Shown here: positions 17,828 to 28,545 of the stretch, one piece after another | Position numbering within the stretch: position 1 is the first letter of the stretch | How the letters are laid out: the number at the start of each line of letters is the position of its first letter | From: Candidatus Protoclostridium stercorigallinarum | GTDB lineage: Bacteria > Bacillota > Clostridia > Christensenellales > Pumilibacteraceae | Assembly (NCBI GenBank): GCA_019113275.1 | Contig: DXHS01000076.1 | Coordinates: forward strand, 1-40,809 | Reading direction: 5' to 3' | DNA: 40,809 bases | Notes under the pieces: generated by a model | The model's input: only the letters and a program-made list of their open reading frames with translations | Databases searched by the model: none | Told to the model about the DNA's origin: nothing | Translations under genes and position numbers: made by a program

Positions 17828-18790
17828 TCATTCCTCACTGCTCTTGAGGTCGAGACCGTAACCGCGCAATTTGGCGATAACTTCGTCGAGGCTCTTCCTG
17901 CCGAGGTTACGCACTTTGAGCATATCCTCTTCGCTACGCTTGGTGAGATCCTCCACGGTGTGGATGCCGGCGCGCTTCAGGCAGTTGTAGCTGCGCACGG
18001 ACAGATCCATATCCTCGATGCTCATCTCGAGCACCTTCTGCTGGCGGTCCTCCGGGCGGGACACGAGTATGTCCATGCCCGCGAACATATCCGAAAGATT
18101 CGCGAACAGACGGATGTGATCCTCTATCGCGCGGGCGGCGAGCGAGAGCACGTCTTTGGCGCTCAGGCTTCCGTCCGTCTTGACCTTTATTGTGAGTTTA
18201 TCGTAATCCAGACTCTGTCCAACGCGCGCGTTCTCCACCGCGTAGCTCGCGGCTTTGACGGGAGTGAAGATCGCGTCGATGGGGATGTAACCGATGGGCT
18301 TGGACAGATCTTTGAGATGCCCCGCTACGACGTAACCGCGGCCCTTGGCGACCGTGAGTTCCATGTCGAGGTTGGCGCCGTCGTCCAGCGTGCAGATATA
18401 CATCTCGGGATTCAGGATCTCTATCTCGGGGTCGGTCACTATATCCTTTGCCGTGACCACGCCCGGTTCGCTGCGCGTGAGCCTCAGCGTTTTGGTTATC
18501 GTGTTGTCGTCGTACTTCGCCTTGAGGTTGAGACCCTTGAGGTTGAGTATGATCTCCGCAACGTCTTCCTTTACGCCGGGGATGACGCTGAACTCGTGGC
18601 TCACTCCGCTGATCTGGATACCGACTACCGCCGTGCCGGGAAGAGCGCTGAGAAGCACTCTCCTCAGGCAGTTGCCGAGCGTGATGCCGTACCCTCTTTC
18701 CAGCGGCTCCGCCACGAACACACCTTCGCGCAGATCCGCGCTCTCTTCGATGGTGATCCTGGGTTTCTCGATTTCCATCATAATATTCAT
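17828..18790 (-). CDS. rpoA: RNA polymerase alpha subunit
   Basis: LERGYGITLGNCLRRVLLSALPG; C-terminal domain LSVRSYNCLKRAGIHTVEDL. Confidence 0.98.
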   Translation of the reverse strand: MNIMMEIEKPRITIEESADLREGVFVAEPLERGYGITLGNCLRRVLLSALPGTAVVGIQISGVSHEFSVIPGVKEDVAEIILNLKGLNLKAKYDDNTITKTLRLTRSEPGVVTAKDIVTDPEIEILNPEMYICTLDDGANLDMELTVAKGRGYVVAGHLKDLSKPIGYIPIDAIFTPVKAASYAVENARVGQSLDYDKLTIKVKTDGSLSAKDVLSLAARAIEDHIRLFANLSDMFAGMDILVSRPEDRQQKVLEMSIEDMDLSVRSYNCLKRAGIHTVEDLTKRSEEDMLKVRNLGRKSLDEVIAKLRGYGLDLKSSEE

Positions 18791-18891
18791 GTCTCCTTTC
18801 CGTCTGCGGTTGCTAACATAAAACGCCGAGACGGATCGCGATCGCTAAATTCAAGCGGATCGTCGTTCCCGCATAACGCGGCTGCTTCGGA

Positions 18892-19518
18892 TTACTTGGA
18901 ATACTTCTCGATAATGAGCGATTCCGTGATGTTCGCGTCGATATCCTCTCTCTTCGGCTCCTCGAGGATCTTGCCCGTAAGGGATGCGGTATCGAAGCTC
19001 ACCCACTTGGGCATCGTGATCTTCGCGTCTTTGAGCGCGGTGAAGCAAGCCTTGTTCTTCTTGCTCTCTTTGATGGATATCTCGTCGCCCACCTTGACCT
19101 GGTAGGAAGGGATGTCCACCACCTTGCCGTTGACGGTGATGTGACCGTGATTGACGATCTGGCGGGACTGCGAACGGGACGCGCCTATGCCCATGCGGTA
19201 CACGACGTTGTCCAGACGCTTCTCGAGAAGCGCGAGCATGTTCTCGCCGACGACGCCCTTCATGCGCTCCGCTTTGTCGTAGTAGCTGCGGAACTGACCT
19301 TCGAGCACTCCGTAGATACGGCGCGCCTTCTGCTTCTCGCGGAGCTGCATGCCGTATTCGGACACCTTTTTCCTCGACAGTCCGTGCTGTCCGGGAGGAA
19401 CGGGGCGGCGGTCCATCGCGCACTTCTTGCCTTCCGCCGTGCAACGATCGCCTTTAAGATATAACTTCTGACCTTCTCTTCTGCACTGTTTGCAGCTGGG
19501 GGATGTATTCTTTGCCAT
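18892..19518 (-). CDS. rpsD: 30S ribosomal protein S4
   Basis: LEKRLDNVVYRMGIGASRSQSRQIVNHGHITVNGKVVDIPSYQV; four-Cys N-terminal zinc-type motif. Confidence 0.97.
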   Translation of the reverse strand: MAKNTSPSCKQCRREGQKLYLKGDRCTAEGKKCAMDRRPVPPGQHGLSRKKVSEYGMQLREKQKARRIYGVLEGQFRSYYDKAERMKGVVGENMLALLEKRLDNVVYRMGIGASRSQSRQIVNHGHITVNGKVVDIPSYQVKVGDEISIKESKKNKACFTALKDAKITMPKWVSFDTASLTGKILEEPKREDIDANITESLIIEKYSK

Positions 19519-19530
19519 ATTACCTGCTCC

Positions 19531-19920
19531 TTAAACTCTTCTGCGCTTGGGCGGTCTGCAACCGTTGTGAGGGATGGGCGAAACGTCCGTTATCGCCGTC
19601 ACCTTGATGCCGCACGCTTCGACGGCTCTTACCGCCGATTCGCGTCCCGCGCCGGGGCCCTTGACGAACACTTCCGCGCTGCGCATGCCCGAATCGTAAG
19701 CGATCTTGGCTGCCTTCTCGCAGGCGAGCTGAGCCGCGAACGGCGTGCTCTTCCTGCTGCCGCGGAGACCCGTGGCGCCCGCGCTGGACGCCGTCACGGT
19801 GTTGCCGCGCTCGTCCGTTATCGTGATGATCGTATTGTTGAAAGAAGCCTGGATGTGTACCTGACCTTTGTCTACACCCTTCGTGATCTTCTTCTTACCT
19901 GCCGTTTTCTTAACTGCCAT
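19531..19920 (-). CDS. rpsK: 30S ribosomal protein S11
   Basis: [47 protein letters not shown]. Confidence 0.98.
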   Translation of the reverse strand: MAVKKTAGKKKITKGVDKGQVHIQASFNNTIITITDERGNTVTASSAGATGLRGSRKSTPFAAQLACEKAAKIAYDSGMRSAEVFVKGPGAGRESAVRAVEACGIKVTAITDVSPIPHNGCRPPKRRRV

Positions 19921-19936
19921 TGTTCGTTACGCTCCC

Positions 19937-20308
19937 TTAAGACTTCTTCTTCCTGCTGACCGTGCGCTTGGGTCCCTTGCGGGTGCGCGCGTTCTGCTTA
20001 GTGCTCTGTCCGCGAACGGGCAGTCCCTTTCTGTGCCTTATGCCGCGATAGCATCCTATCTCCATAAGACGCTTGATGCTGAGCGATACGTCGCGGTGAA
20101 GGTCGCCTTCCGTAACGACGTTGTGGTCGATGTATTCTCTGAGGCGCTGAACTTCGTCCTCGGTGAGATCCTTGACGCGCGTGTCCGGATTTACCTCTGT
20201 CGCGGCGAGGATCTTATCCGCCATCGGACGTCCGATGCCGTAGATATAGGTGAGCCCGATCTCGACGCGCTTTTCTTTGGGCAGATCGATACCTGCAATT
20301 CTTGCCAT
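19937..20308 (-). CDS. rpsM: 30S ribosomal protein S13
   Basis: [52 protein letters not shown]. Confidence 0.98.
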   Translation of the reverse strand: MARIAGIDLPKEKRVEIGLTYIYGIGRPMADKILAATEVNPDTRVKDLTEDEVQRLREYIDHNVVTEGDLHRDVSLSIKRLMEIGCYRGIRHRKGLPVRGQSTKQNARTRKGPKRTVSRKKKS

Positions 20309-20411
20309 TGTTCTCTCCTGAAATGATAAAGTGATATATGCTGTTATGCCTTACGTCCCGGCGCCGTGGAATGTCGGCTCATGCCGCGGAAGATAAGGAT
20401 CGTTTTCCTGC

Positions 20412-20528
20412 TCAGCCCTGTCTCTGCTTGTGTTTGGGATACTTGGAGCAGATGACCATTACTTTGCCGTGCCTTTTGATGACCTTGCATTTGTCGCACA
20501 TGGGTTTGACGGAAGTACGTACTTTCAT
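20412..20528 (-). CDS. rpmJ: 50S ribosomal protein L36
   Basis: own translation: [38 protein letters not shown] (below the ORF-track length cutoff). Confidence 0.96.
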   Translation of the reverse strand: MKVRTSVKPMCDKCKVIKRHGKVMVICSKYPKHKQRQG

Positions 20529-20560
20529 AATATTTCTCCTTGAAAAACTGTTTTTGTGGA

Positions 20561-20782
20561 TCAGGACTTGTTACGGTAGGTTATGCGCCCGCGCGTTATG
20601 TCGTACGGGGACATCTCTACTTTGACAGAGTCGCCTTCGAGTATCTTGATGTAATGCTGACGGATCTTGCCGGATATCGTGGCGGTGACTATGAAGCCGT
20701 TAGTCAGCTTTACCTTGAACATCGCTCCGCGAAGGCACTCTATTACTACGCCTTCCGCTTCGATCGCATCCGATTTGGACAT
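20561..20782 (-). CDS. infA: translation initiation factor IF-1
   Basis: [61 protein letters not shown]. Confidence 0.97.
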   Translation of the reverse strand: MSKSDAIEAEGVVIECLRGAMFKVKLTNGFIVTATISGKIRQHYIKILEGDSVKVEMSPYDITRGRITYRNKS

Positions 20783-20792
20783 ATACCCTCCA

Positions 20793-21029
20793 TTAAGACG
20801 AAATACCCAGTCTTGCGACTGCGCTCGCTACATCCGCGTCCGTTGCGGGGAGTTCCACTTCCCGCCCCGTGCTCCTGATGTGCCTGACGTTTTTACTCTT
20901 CGGACGTGCAAGTTTGTGACGGACGCCGTCCACGCACAGCGCGTATCCCCTGTCGTCGTAGCCGACAACGAGATATACCCTGCCCGCGTCTCCGCCCGCT
21001 TTGCTTATGACCGCGCTTACCTTACGCAT
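20793..21029 (-). CDS. KOW-domain RNA-binding-like protein
   Basis: [43 protein letters not shown] between map and infA, a position where Clostridia often carry this family. Confidence 0.8.
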   Translation of the reverse strand: MRKVSAVISKAGGDAGRVYLVVGYDDRGYALCVDGVRHKLARPKSKNVRHIRSTGREVELPATDADVASAVARLGISS

Positions 21030-21032
21030 CGC

Positions 21033-21776
21033 TCACTCCGTCAGTATCTCGCAGCCGTCCGCCGTCACGAGAACGGTGTTCTCGTAATGCGCCGCGGGCA
21101 GCCCGTCTACGGTGCGGCACGTCCAGCCGTCGGAGTCTATCTTTACCTTCCACGTGCCCATCGTTATCATGGGCTCGACGGCAAGACACATCCCCGCTTT
21201 CAGCACGGGTCCCGTGCCGGGACGTCCGTAATTCTCGACGGTGGGATCTTCGTGCATTTCCCGCCCGATGCCGTGACCGGTCATCGCGCGGACGACTCCG
21301 TATCCCGCAAGCTCCGCCGTCATCTGTATCGCATGCTGAGCGTCGCCCAGCCGCGCGCCCGCTCTTATACGGGAGATCCCGTTATAAAAGCATCTGCGCG
21401 TCACGTCTATCAGCCGCTGTTTTTCGTCGCTTACCCTGCCGACGGCGTACGTCCTCGTGGCGTCCGCGCAGAAGCCGTTCAGCTTCAGCACGATATCCAC
21501 GCTGACTATCTCGCCTTCCGCGAGACGCCTCAGCGAAGGTATGCCGTGTACGACCACGTCGTCTATGGAGATGCATGCCGCGGCGGGATAACCCTCGTAC
21601 CCCTTGCAGGGCGCCGTCGCTCCGAGCGAGAAGATCTTCCTCTCTATCTCGGCATTCAGCTCCATCGTGGTGATCCCCGGCGCGACCAGCGGGGCTACGA
21701 CGCCGAACACTTCTTTCAGCGCCGCGCCCGCTTCGCGCATTTTCTTTATCTCCCCGGCATTTCTTATCGGTATCAT
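21033..21776 (-). CDS. map: methionine aminopeptidase
   Basis: IPIRNAGEIKKMREAGAALKEVF, CISIDDVVVHGIP, TGHGIGREMHEDPTVENYG; start overlaps the adk stop (ATGA). Confidence 0.97.
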   Translation of the reverse strand: MIPIRNAGEIKKMREAGAALKEVFGVVAPLVAPGITTMELNAEIERKIFSLGATAPCKGYEGYPAAACISIDDVVVHGIPSLRRLAEGEIVSVDIVLKLNGFCADATRTYAVGRVSDEKQRLIDVTRRCFYNGISRIRAGARLGDAQHAIQMTAELAGYGVVRAMTGHGIGREMHEDPTVENYGRPGTGPVLKAGMCLAVEPMITMGTWKVKIDSDGWTCRTVDGLPAAHYENTVLVTADGCEILTE

Positions 21777-22390
21777 CCGAGTACCTTTCTTATCTCCGCA
21801 AAGACTTCGTCCGGAGTGCCCATGCCGTCTACGGTGACGAGCAGTCCTTTGGACTTGTAGTAGTCGATGAGAGGCGCCGTCTGCTCCGCGTACACCGAGA
21901 GGCGGGACTTGACCGTCTCTTCCATGTCGTCCATGCGCTGGTGCATCTCGCAGCCGCACTTGGGGCATACCGAGCTGTCTTCCAGCGTGGAGACGTGGGC
22001 GGTGTAGCCGCATTCGACGCAGCTCCTTCTGCCGCAGATCCTGTCCGTCAGAACGGCATGATCCACGTCGATGTCTATGACCTTGTCTATTTTTACGAGA
22101 CCGTCCAGCAGCTCCGCCTGATGGGTGTTGCGGGGGAAGCCGTCGAGAAGGAAGTCCTTGAACTTCGTTTCTTCGAGAGCGAGCGAGACGATCTTCAGCG
22201 TGACTTCGTCGGGAACGAGCTGCCCCTTCTTAATGTAGGAGCGGGCGAGGTTGCCGATGTCCGTCTGCCGGCGCATATGATGACGGAAGATATCCCCCGT
22301 CGAGATATGCGTAAGTTTATAGTGCTCTTCCATACGCAGCGCCTGCGTGCCTTTGCCGGCACCGGGTGCGCCCAAAAGTACTATATTCAT
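21773..22390 (-). CDS. adk: adenylate kinase
   Basis: LLGAPGAGKGTQA, STGDIFR, DGFPRN, four-Cys zinc LID. Confidence 0.97.
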   Translation of the reverse strand: MNIVLLGAPGAGKGTQALRMEEHYKLTHISTGDIFRHHMRRQTDIGNLARSYIKKGQLVPDEVTLKIVSLALEETKFKDFLLDGFPRNTHQAELLDGLVKIDKVIDIDVDHAVLTDRICGRRSCVECGYTAHVSTLEDSSVCPKCGCEMHQRMDDMEETVKSRLSVYAEQTAPLIDYYKSKGLLVTVDGMGTPDEVFAEIRKVLG

Positions 22391-22408
22391 GATCTCCCCC
22401 TTTGAGGT

Positions 22409-23746
22409 TTATTGTTTGAGGAATCCCCTGTACTGTCTCATGAGCAGCTGGTTGTCGAGCTGCTTCTGGAACTCCAGAGCCACACTGACTACGATGAGCA
22501 TACCCGTGGAACTGAACGCGTTGGTCAGCGCCGAGGTGAAGTTTATCGTTATGTTGAGTATGGAGAACAGCAGGCTGGGGATGATGAATATCACCGCGAG
22601 GTAGATCGCGCCGAACAGCGTAAGGCGCTTGTTCACTCTCGCGAGATAATCCTGCGTAGCCTTGCCCGGACGTATGCCCGGGATGAACCCGCCGTACTGC
22701 TGCAGGTTACGCGCGACCTCGTCCGGCTTGAACTGTATCATCGCGTAGAAGTAGCTGAAGAACAGTATGAGCAGCGCGCTGAGCGCGTAGTAGCCGGGAG
22801 CGCCCGTACCGAAGGCTATCGTCCACCAGTTCTCGAACTCCTGTCCCTGGTACACCATCTGCATGATGAGCTGAGGGAAGGTTATGATCGCGGTCGCGAA
22901 GATTATCGGCATGACGCCGGACGCGTTCACCTTGATGGGGATATGCGTGTTCTGACCGCCGAACTGCTTCCTGCCTTTGATCTGCTTGGCATACGAGACG
23001 GGGATACGGCGCTCAGCTCCGTCGATGAAAGTGATGAATCCGAAGATGAATATCACCATCACGAGGAAGATGAGCAGGTACCACGGCTGCATGTCCCAGC
23101 CTTCCTGAGCGAGAGCCATGATGGATACGGAGTTGACGAGCGCGAGACCTGCCGTGGAAAGTATACCCACGAAGATGAGCAGCGATATGCCGTTGCCTAC
23201 GCCGAGGTCGGTTATCCTCTCGCCCAGCCACATCGTGAACACCGCGCCTGCGATGAGCACGGCGCCGATGAGTATGCACACGACGGGCTCGGGGATGTCG
23301 ATACCGTAGATGGCGTAGTTGATGTAACCGCCGTTTGCAAAGCTGATGAGTATGCCGACGACCTGCACCACAGCGAGAAGTACGGTAAGGATGCGCGTGA
23401 ACATCGCCATCTTGCGCTTGCCTTCGTCGCCCTGTTTGGACCACCTCTCGAGAGGAGGTATCGCGATCGTCAGCAGCTGCGCTATGATGGACGCGTTGAT
23501 GTACGGCGAGATACCGAGTGCGAGCAGAGCTCCGTTGGAAAGACCGTCACCGGTGATGCTGTTGAGCAGTCCGAGGAAGGACGTTTCGCCGAAGATGGTG
23601 ACGTTATCCCCGTTCAGAGAGTAGACGTCCAGTCCCGGGGTCGGGATCCAGCAGCCCACTCTGTAAATGAACAGCAGCAACAGCGTCAGCAGCAGCTTCG
23701 TTCTTACTTCTTTGTTTTTGAATGCGTTTGCCAGCGTACGGAACAT
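22409..23746 (-). CDS. secY: preprotein translocase subunit SecY
   Basis: RVGCWIPTPGLD, LGISPYINASIIAQLL, QYGGFIPGIRPG. Confidence 0.98.
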   Translation of the reverse strand: MFRTLANAFKNKEVRTKLLLTLLLLFIYRVGCWIPTPGLDVYSLNGDNVTIFGETSFLGLLNSITGDGLSNGALLALGISPYINASIIAQLLTIAIPPLERWSKQGDEGKRKMAMFTRILTVLLAVVQVVGILISFANGGYINYAIYGIDIPEPVVCILIGAVLIAGAVFTMWLGERITDLGVGNGISLLIFVGILSTAGLALVNSVSIMALAQEGWDMQPWYLLIFLVMVIFIFGFITFIDGAERRIPVSYAKQIKGRKQFGGQNTHIPIKVNASGVMPIIFATAIITFPQLIMQMVYQGQEFENWWTIAFGTGAPGYYALSALLILFFSYFYAMIQFKPDEVARNLQQYGGFIPGIRPGKATQDYLARVNKRLTLFGAIYLAVIFIIPSLLFSILNITINFTSALTNAFSSTGMLIVVSVALEFQKQLDNQLLMRQYRGFLKQ

Positions 23747-23748
23747 AC

Positions 23749-24192
23749 TTATTTGACCTCTGCAGTCCCGCCTGCGGCCTCTATCTTGGCAGCGGCGCTC
23801 TTCGTGAATTTCTTCGCGACTACGGTGAGCTTTTTGGTGAGCTCTCCGTCGCCGAGGACTTTAAGCCCGTACGGCTCTATCTTGGAGAGTATGCCGCGCT
23901 CGAGAAGGACTTCCGCCGTTACGGTCTCCCCGTCCCCGAACACTTCGAGAGCGGATACGTTGACGGTGGAATAGACCTTCTTCCAGTTGTTGTCGAAACC
24001 TGCCTTGGGGAGCCTGCGGGTAAGACCGAAGATCTGACCTTCGAATCCGGGGCGAACGCCGCCGCCGCTTCTCGCCCACTGGCCCTTATGTCCCTTACCG
24101 GCGGTCTTGCCCGTGCCCGAGCCGATACCTCTGCCCAGACGCTTGGGAGCTTTCTTTGCGCCCGCCGCGGGTCTCAATTCGTTGATTATCAT
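23749..24192 (-). CDS. rplO: 50S ribosomal protein L15
   Basis: [48 protein letters not shown]. Confidence 0.97.
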   Translation of the reverse strand: MIINELRPAAGAKKAPKRLGRGIGSGTGKTAGKGHKGQWARSGGGVRPGFEGQIFGLTRRLPKAGFDNNWKKVYSTVNVSALEVFGDGETVTAEVLLERGILSKIEPYGLKVLGDGELTKKLTVVAKKFTKSAAAKIEAAGGTAEVK

Positions 24193-24204
24193 GCTTATTT
24201 CTCC

Positions 24205-24390
24205 TTACGCTTCGCTGACCTCTACGAGGTGCTTGACGGCGAATATCATACCGCGGATGCAGGGATCGTCCTTCTTGACGACCGTCTGCCCTATCTTGCG
24301 GAGCCCGAGGGCTTCCACCGTCTTCTGCTGCTTCGCAAGCCTGCCGCTCACACTTTTCACGAGAGTGATCTTCAACATCTTATCTGCCAT
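24205..24390 (-). CDS. rpmD: 50S ribosomal protein L30
   Basis: [44 protein letters not shown]. Confidence 0.96.
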   Translation of the reverse strand: MADKMLKITLVKSVSGRLAKQQKTVEALGLRKIGQTVVKKDDPCIRGMIFAVKHLVEVSEA

Positions 24391-24398
24391 GTGTCACC

Positions 24399-24914
24399 TC
24401 ACGCAAGTATCTCTTCCACGGTCTTACCGCGGAGAGCGGCTATCTGCTCGGGAGAGCGGAGTGCCTTGAGTCCGTTCAGCGCGGCGCGTACCGCGTTGAT
24501 GGAATTTCTCGAACCGTAGGACTTCGTCGTTATGTTCTTTATGCCTGCAAGCTCCACGACCGCGCGGACGCTGCCGCCCGCGATGACGCCGTTGCCTTCG
24601 GGCGCCGGCTTCATGAGCACGGTGCTCTTGCCGAACTTGCCCATCACCGGATGAGGGATGGTGGTCTCGGCGAGAGGGACGCTTATCATGTGACGGCGGG
24701 CGATGAGCTCCGCCTTCTTGATAGCCTCGGGCACTTCCTTTGCCTTACCGGTGCCGATGCCGACCTTGCCGTTACCGTCGCCTACCACGACGAGCGCTGC
24801 GAAACGCATGATGCGTCCGCCCTTGACGACCTTGGTTATCCTGTTTACGGAGACAAGCTTGCTCTTGATGCCGTCATCCTGTCTGATAGCTTCGTCTTTT
24901 TCTCTTCTTGCCAT
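24399..24914 (-). CDS. rpsE: 30S ribosomal protein S5
   Basis: [40 protein letters not shown]. Confidence 0.98.
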   Translation of the reverse strand: MARREKDEAIRQDDGIKSKLVSVNRITKVVKGGRIMRFAALVVVGDGNGKVGIGTGKAKEVPEAIKKAELIARRHMISVPLAETTIPHPVMGKFGKSTVLMKPAPEGNGVIAGGSVRAVVELAGIKNITTKSYGSRNSINAVRAALNGLKALRSPEQIAALRGKTVEEILA

Positions 24915-24929
24915 CTTCGCCTGTCCTCC

Positions 24930-25292
24930 TTAGATCTCCAGTCCGCCGTCACGCGCACCGTCGGCTACGGCCTTGACCCTGCCGATGTAAAGGTAACCGC
25001 CTCTGTCGAACACCGCTTTCTTTATTTTCAGGGCTTTCGCCTTCTTTGCGATGTCCTTGCCGACGGCTGCCGCGGCTTCCGTCTTGGTCTTGCCTTTGAG
25101 CTTGAGGTCCTTGGACTTCGTGGAAGAAGCGCAAAGGGTCACGCCGCGCTCGTCGTCTATCAGCTGCACGTAGATGTTCGCGGTGCTGCGGTAGACGGAG
25201 AGACGGGGACGCTCCGCGGTGCCGCTCACGTGAGCGCGCACTCTTCTGTGACGCTTGAGTCTGATCTCGTTTTTGTTCTCTCTGCTTATCAT
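24930..25292 (-). CDS. rplR: 50S ribosomal protein L18
   Basis: [55 protein letters not shown]. Confidence 0.97.
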   Translation of the reverse strand: MISRENKNEIRLKRHRRVRAHVSGTAERPRLSVYRSTANIYVQLIDDERGVTLCASSTKSKDLKLKGKTKTEAAAAVGKDIAKKAKALKIKKAVFDRGGYLYIGRVKAVADGARDGGLEI

Positions 25293-25301
25293 AACTCTTA
25301 A

Positions 25302-25868
25302 TTACTTCTTACCCGAAGTCTTGCCCTCCTTGCGGATTACGACCTCGTCGCTGTAATGTATACCGTAACCGTGATAGGGTTCGACGGGACGCTTGGATTT
25401 GATCGTCGCCGCGAACTGCCCCACGGCTTCCTTATCGATACCGGATACCACGACGAGCAGAGCCTTCTTGTCCTTGTCGTCGCTCTCCTTCGCCTCGGCC
25501 TTGACGCCTTCGGGAAGAACGAGTTCGACGGGATGGGAATAACCTATGCCCAGGACGAGTTTGTTGCCCTGCACCGACGCACGGTAACCTACGCCGGAGA
25601 CGACGAGGGTCTTGCTGAACGGAGTGACCACGCCGGAGATCATGTTGGCGATGAGCTGACGGTAAAGACCGTGAGCCGACTTCGCTTCGTTGATCTCGGA
25701 GCTGCGCTCCACGAGCACATGACCGTTGTCTGTCTTCGCGGTGATATATTTGCTTTCTATCTTTCTGCTGAGCTGTCCGAGGGGACCTTTTACGGTGACC
25801 ACGGGTCCGTTGATGTCAACGGATACCTTCTCGGGGATAGCTATCGGAGCTCTTCCTATTCTCGACAT
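25302..25868 (-). CDS. rplF: 50S ribosomal protein L6
   Basis: MSRIGRAPIAIPEKVSVDINGPVVTVKGPLGQLSR; KRPVEPYHGYGIHYSDEVVIRKEGKTSGKK. Confidence 0.98.
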   Translation of the reverse strand: MSRIGRAPIAIPEKVSVDINGPVVTVKGPLGQLSRKIESKYITAKTDNGHVLVERSSEINEAKSAHGLYRQLIANMISGVVTPFSKTLVVSGVGYRASVQGNKLVLGIGYSHPVELVLPEGVKAEAKESDDKDKKALLVVVSGIDKEAVGQFAATIKSKRPVEPYHGYGIHYSDEVVIRKEGKTSGKK

Positions 25869-25877
25869 ACGACCTCC

Positions 25878-26294
25878 TTACCACACGTAAGCGAGCACTT
25901 CGCCGCCCACCTTCGCGGCTCTCGCCTGCTTGTCGGTCATGACGCCTTTGGAGGTGGAGATGATCGCGATGCCCAGCCCGTCAAGGACTTTGGGAAGGTC
26001 CTCGCAGCCTGCGTACACTCTGAGGCCGGGCTTGGAGATACGTCTTAAATTGGTTATGACGTTCTGCTTGGCGGGGCCGTATTTGAGCGTTATCTTCATT
26101 TCGTCGTGCGCCTTGCCGGTCTTTTCGTCCTTGACGCTCACGACGTCGACCGCCGACACATAACCCTCTTCGAGGAGTATGTCCGCGATCGCCTTCTTCA
26201 TCTTGCTTACGGGTACGTTTACCGTATCGTGACGCGCGGTAAGTGCGTTCCTGATCCGCGTAAGAAGATCTGCAATGGGATCTGTCGTTATCAT
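25878..26294 (-). CDS. rpsH: 30S ribosomal protein S8
   Basis: [53 protein letters not shown]. Confidence 0.98.
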   Translation of the reverse strand: MITTDPIADLLTRIRNALTARHDTVNVPVSKMKKAIADILLEEGYVSAVDVVSVKDEKTGKAHDEMKITLKYGPAKQNVITNLRRISKPGLRVYAGCEDLPKVLDGLGIAIISTSKGVMTDKQARAAKVGGEVLAYVW

Positions 26295-26310
26295 TTTTTC
26301 AGGTGCCTCC

Positions 26311-26496
26311 TTACCAGCTCGACTTCTTTACTCCGGGGATCTCGCCCTTGTAGGCAAGCTCCCTGAAGCATATCCTGCAAATTCCGTACTTGCGCAGCAC
26401 CGAGTGCGGCCTTCCGCATATCGAGCATCTCGTATATGCTCTCGTGGAGTATTTGGCGGGCCTCTGCTGCTTTAATTTCATAGCTTTCTTTGCCAT
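26311..26496 (-). CDS. rpsZ: 30S ribosomal protein S14 type Z (zinc-binding)
   Basis: 61 aa with CSICGRPH...[22 protein letters not shown]. Confidence 0.97.
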   Translation of the reverse strand: MAKKAMKLKQQRPAKYSTRAYTRCSICGRPHSVLRKYGICRICFRELAYKGEIPGVKKSSW

Positions 26497-26507
26497 TTTC
26501 CGTTCTC

Positions 26508-27182
26508 CTAATTCTTGAAGGGCATGCCCAGCTTCGTAAGAAGCGCTTTCGCTTCATCGTCCGTCTTGGCGGTGGTTATCACCGCGACGTCGAATCCGCG
26601 CAGTTTCTCCACGAGTTCGTAGGAGATTTCGGTGAAGATTATCTGTTCCTTGATCCCGAGAGCGTAATTGCCTCTTCCGTCGAAGGACTTTCCGGAGATA
26701 CCGCGGAAGTCGCGTACGCGGGGAAGCGCGATGCTCACGAGCTTATCGAAGAACTCGTATGCGCGCAGACCTCTGAGCGTCACTTTGGCGCCGATGGTCA
26801 TCCCTTCCCTGACTTTGAAGTTCGCGACGGACTTCTTGGCTTTGCATACGACGGGCTTCTGACCCGTTATCTGTCCCAGCTCGCCGATCGCGGTCTGTAT
26901 GCTCTTCGCGTTATCCTTTACGTCGCCCAGTCTCATATTGACGACGATCTTATCGATCTTGGGCACCTGCATGACGTTCTTGTAACCGCGTTCGTTCATG
27001 AGTGCGGGAACGATCTCCTCGAGATAACGGGCATAAAGTCTGTATCTGCCGTCCTTGGAATATTTCTTGGGAGCGGGCTCGGACTTTTTCTTTGCCGTCT
27101 TCTTGGCGGGAGCCTTCGCTTCTGCAGGTCCAGCGGTCTCAGTTACTTCCGTTGCCGCCTGCTTGGTCTTTTTCTCTGCCAC
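26508..27182 (-). CDS. rplE: 50S ribosomal protein L5 with about 45-aa Lys/Ala-rich N-terminal extension
   Basis: L5 core [31 protein letters not shown]...[13 protein letters not shown] preceded by [40 protein letters not shown]. Confidence 0.95.
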   Translation of the reverse strand: MAEKKTKQAATEVTETAGPAEAKAPAKKTAKKKSEPAPKKYSKDGRYRLYARYLEEIVPALMNERGYKNVMQVPKIDKIVVNMRLGDVKDNAKSIQTAIGELGQITGQKPVVCKAKKSVANFKVREGMTIGAKVTLRGLRAYEFFDKLVSIALPRVRDFRGISGKSFDGRGNYALGIKEQIIFTEISYELVEKLRGFDVAVITTAKTDDEAKALLTKLGMPFKN

Positions 27183-27211
27183 TGTGGGTTCCTCCGGTAA
27201 TGATACCTATC

Positions 27212-27679
27212 TTATTCTTCGGCCTTCTTGGTCTTTCTCGTCGCCTTTTTCTTGGCGGGAGCATCGGTCGTCGTCTCGGCAGCCGCTTCTGCGGGAGCCT
27301 CCGTCTCCTTCTTGGCTTTCTTAGCCGCTTTCTTCTCCTTCTTCACCGCCGCTTTCGCCTGCTTGTCGAGCGAAGCTCCGCAGTGCTTGCACACGCGCGC
27401 CTTCTTGCCGTCGACGATCGCGTGAGCCACTCTCGTGGGCTTGCCGCAATCGGGGCAGATGACCTGCACGTTGCTGACGTGGATGTTACCCGGCTCTTTC
27501 ATGATGCCGCCGGGGTTCTGCGCGCCGCGGGGCTTGACGTGCTTCGTTACGACGTTCACGCCTTCCACCCTTACGGTCTGCGCCTTGGGAGAAGCGGAGA
27601 TGACCGTTCCTTTCTTACCCTTGTCCTGTCCTGCGAGAACGAGGACGTTATCGCCTTTCTTTACGTTCAAACCGTTCAT
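27212..27679 (-). CDS. rplX: 50S ribosomal protein L24 with long Lys/Ala/Glu-rich C-terminal tail
   Basis: L24 KOW core NVKKGDNVLVLAGQDKGKKGTV...HVSNVQVICPDCGKPTRV plus tail KKEKKAAKKAKKETEAPAEAAAETTTDAPAKKKATRKTKKAEE. Confidence 0.95.
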   Translation of the reverse strand: MNGLNVKKGDNVLVLAGQDKGKKGTVISASPKAQTVRVEGVNVVTKHVKPRGAQNPGGIMKEPGNIHVSNVQVICPDCGKPTRVAHAIVDGKKARVCKHCGASLDKQAKAAVKKEKKAAKKAKKETEAPAEAAAETTTDAPAKKKATRKTKKAEE

Positions 27680-27692
27680 ACGTCCTCCTCTC

Positions 27693-28061
27693 TCAGTAGA
27701 CCTCGGGCGCGAGGGAGATTATCTTCATGTAATCCTTCTCGCGGAGCTCTCTGGCTATCGGTCCGAATATACGCGTGCCGCGGGGCTGCTTCTGACCGTC
27801 GATTATGACTGCCGCGTTGTCGTCGAACCTGATGTGGCTGCCGTCCGGGCGGGTGATGCCCTTGTGGCTGCGCACGATGACGGCTCTTACGACGTCGCCC
27901 TTCTTGACCGCGCCGCCCGGCGTCGCCGACTTGACGGATGCCACGATCACGTCGCCGATGTTGCCGCTGCGTCTGAAGGAGCCGCCCAGTACCCTTATGC
28001 ACATTATTTCTTTTGCGCCGCTGTTGTCGGCGACTTTAAGATAAGTCTGCGGTTGTATCAT
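27693..28061 (-). CDS. rplN: 50S ribosomal protein L14
   Basis: [28 protein letters not shown]. Confidence 0.98.
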   Translation of the reverse strand: MIQPQTYLKVADNSGAKEIMCIRVLGGSFRRSGNIGDVIVASVKSATPGGAVKKGDVVRAVIVRSHKGITRPDGSHIRFDDNAAVIIDGQKQPRGTRIFGPIARELREKDYMKIISLAPEVY

Positions 28062-28072
28062 GGTGGGTCTCC

Positions 28073-28336
28073 TTACTTAGCTTTCTCCACGATGCGTACG
28101 AGACGGAAGTACTTATCCTTGGAAAGAGGTCTGGTCTCCTCTATCTCCACGTAGTCGCCCACGCCCGCTTCGTTCTTTTCGTCGTGGACCTTGTACTTCT
28201 TGGTCTTGTTCATCGTCTTTTTGTATATCGGGTGTTTGATCTTATCGCGGATCGCGACGACGATGGTCTTGTCCATCTTGTCGCTGACCACGATACCCGC
28301 TCTTACTTTGCGCTCGTTTCTAACTACTGCTTCCAT
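28073..28336 (-). CDS. rpsQ: 30S ribosomal protein S17
   Basis: [59 protein letters not shown]. Confidence 0.97.
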   Translation of the reverse strand: MEAVVRNERKVRAGIVVSDKMDKTIVVAIRDKIKHPIYKKTMNKTKKYKVHDEKNEAGVGDYVEIEETRPLSKDKYFRLVRIVEKAK

Positions 28337-28347
28337 GGTCCCTCTCC

Positions 28348-28545
28348 TTACGCCTGCTTCTTAGCTCTCTCGGTCATCACGGTCTTGATCCTCGCGATGT
28401 CCCTCTTGGTGTTTTTGAGCTGCATGGGGTTGTTCAGCTGATGGGTCGCATGGCTGAAACGCAGGTTGAACAGCTCCGCTTTGAGCTCGGCGAGCTTCGC
28501 CTCGAGCTCGGCGTCGGACATGTCGTGAACTTGCTTGGCTTTCAT
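28348..28545 (-). CDS. rpmC: 50S ribosomal protein L29
   Basis: [65 protein letters not shown]. Confidence 0.96.
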   Translation of the reverse strand: MKAKQVHDMSDAELEAKLAELKAELFNLRFSHATHQLNNPMQLKNTKRDIARIKTVMTERAKKQA

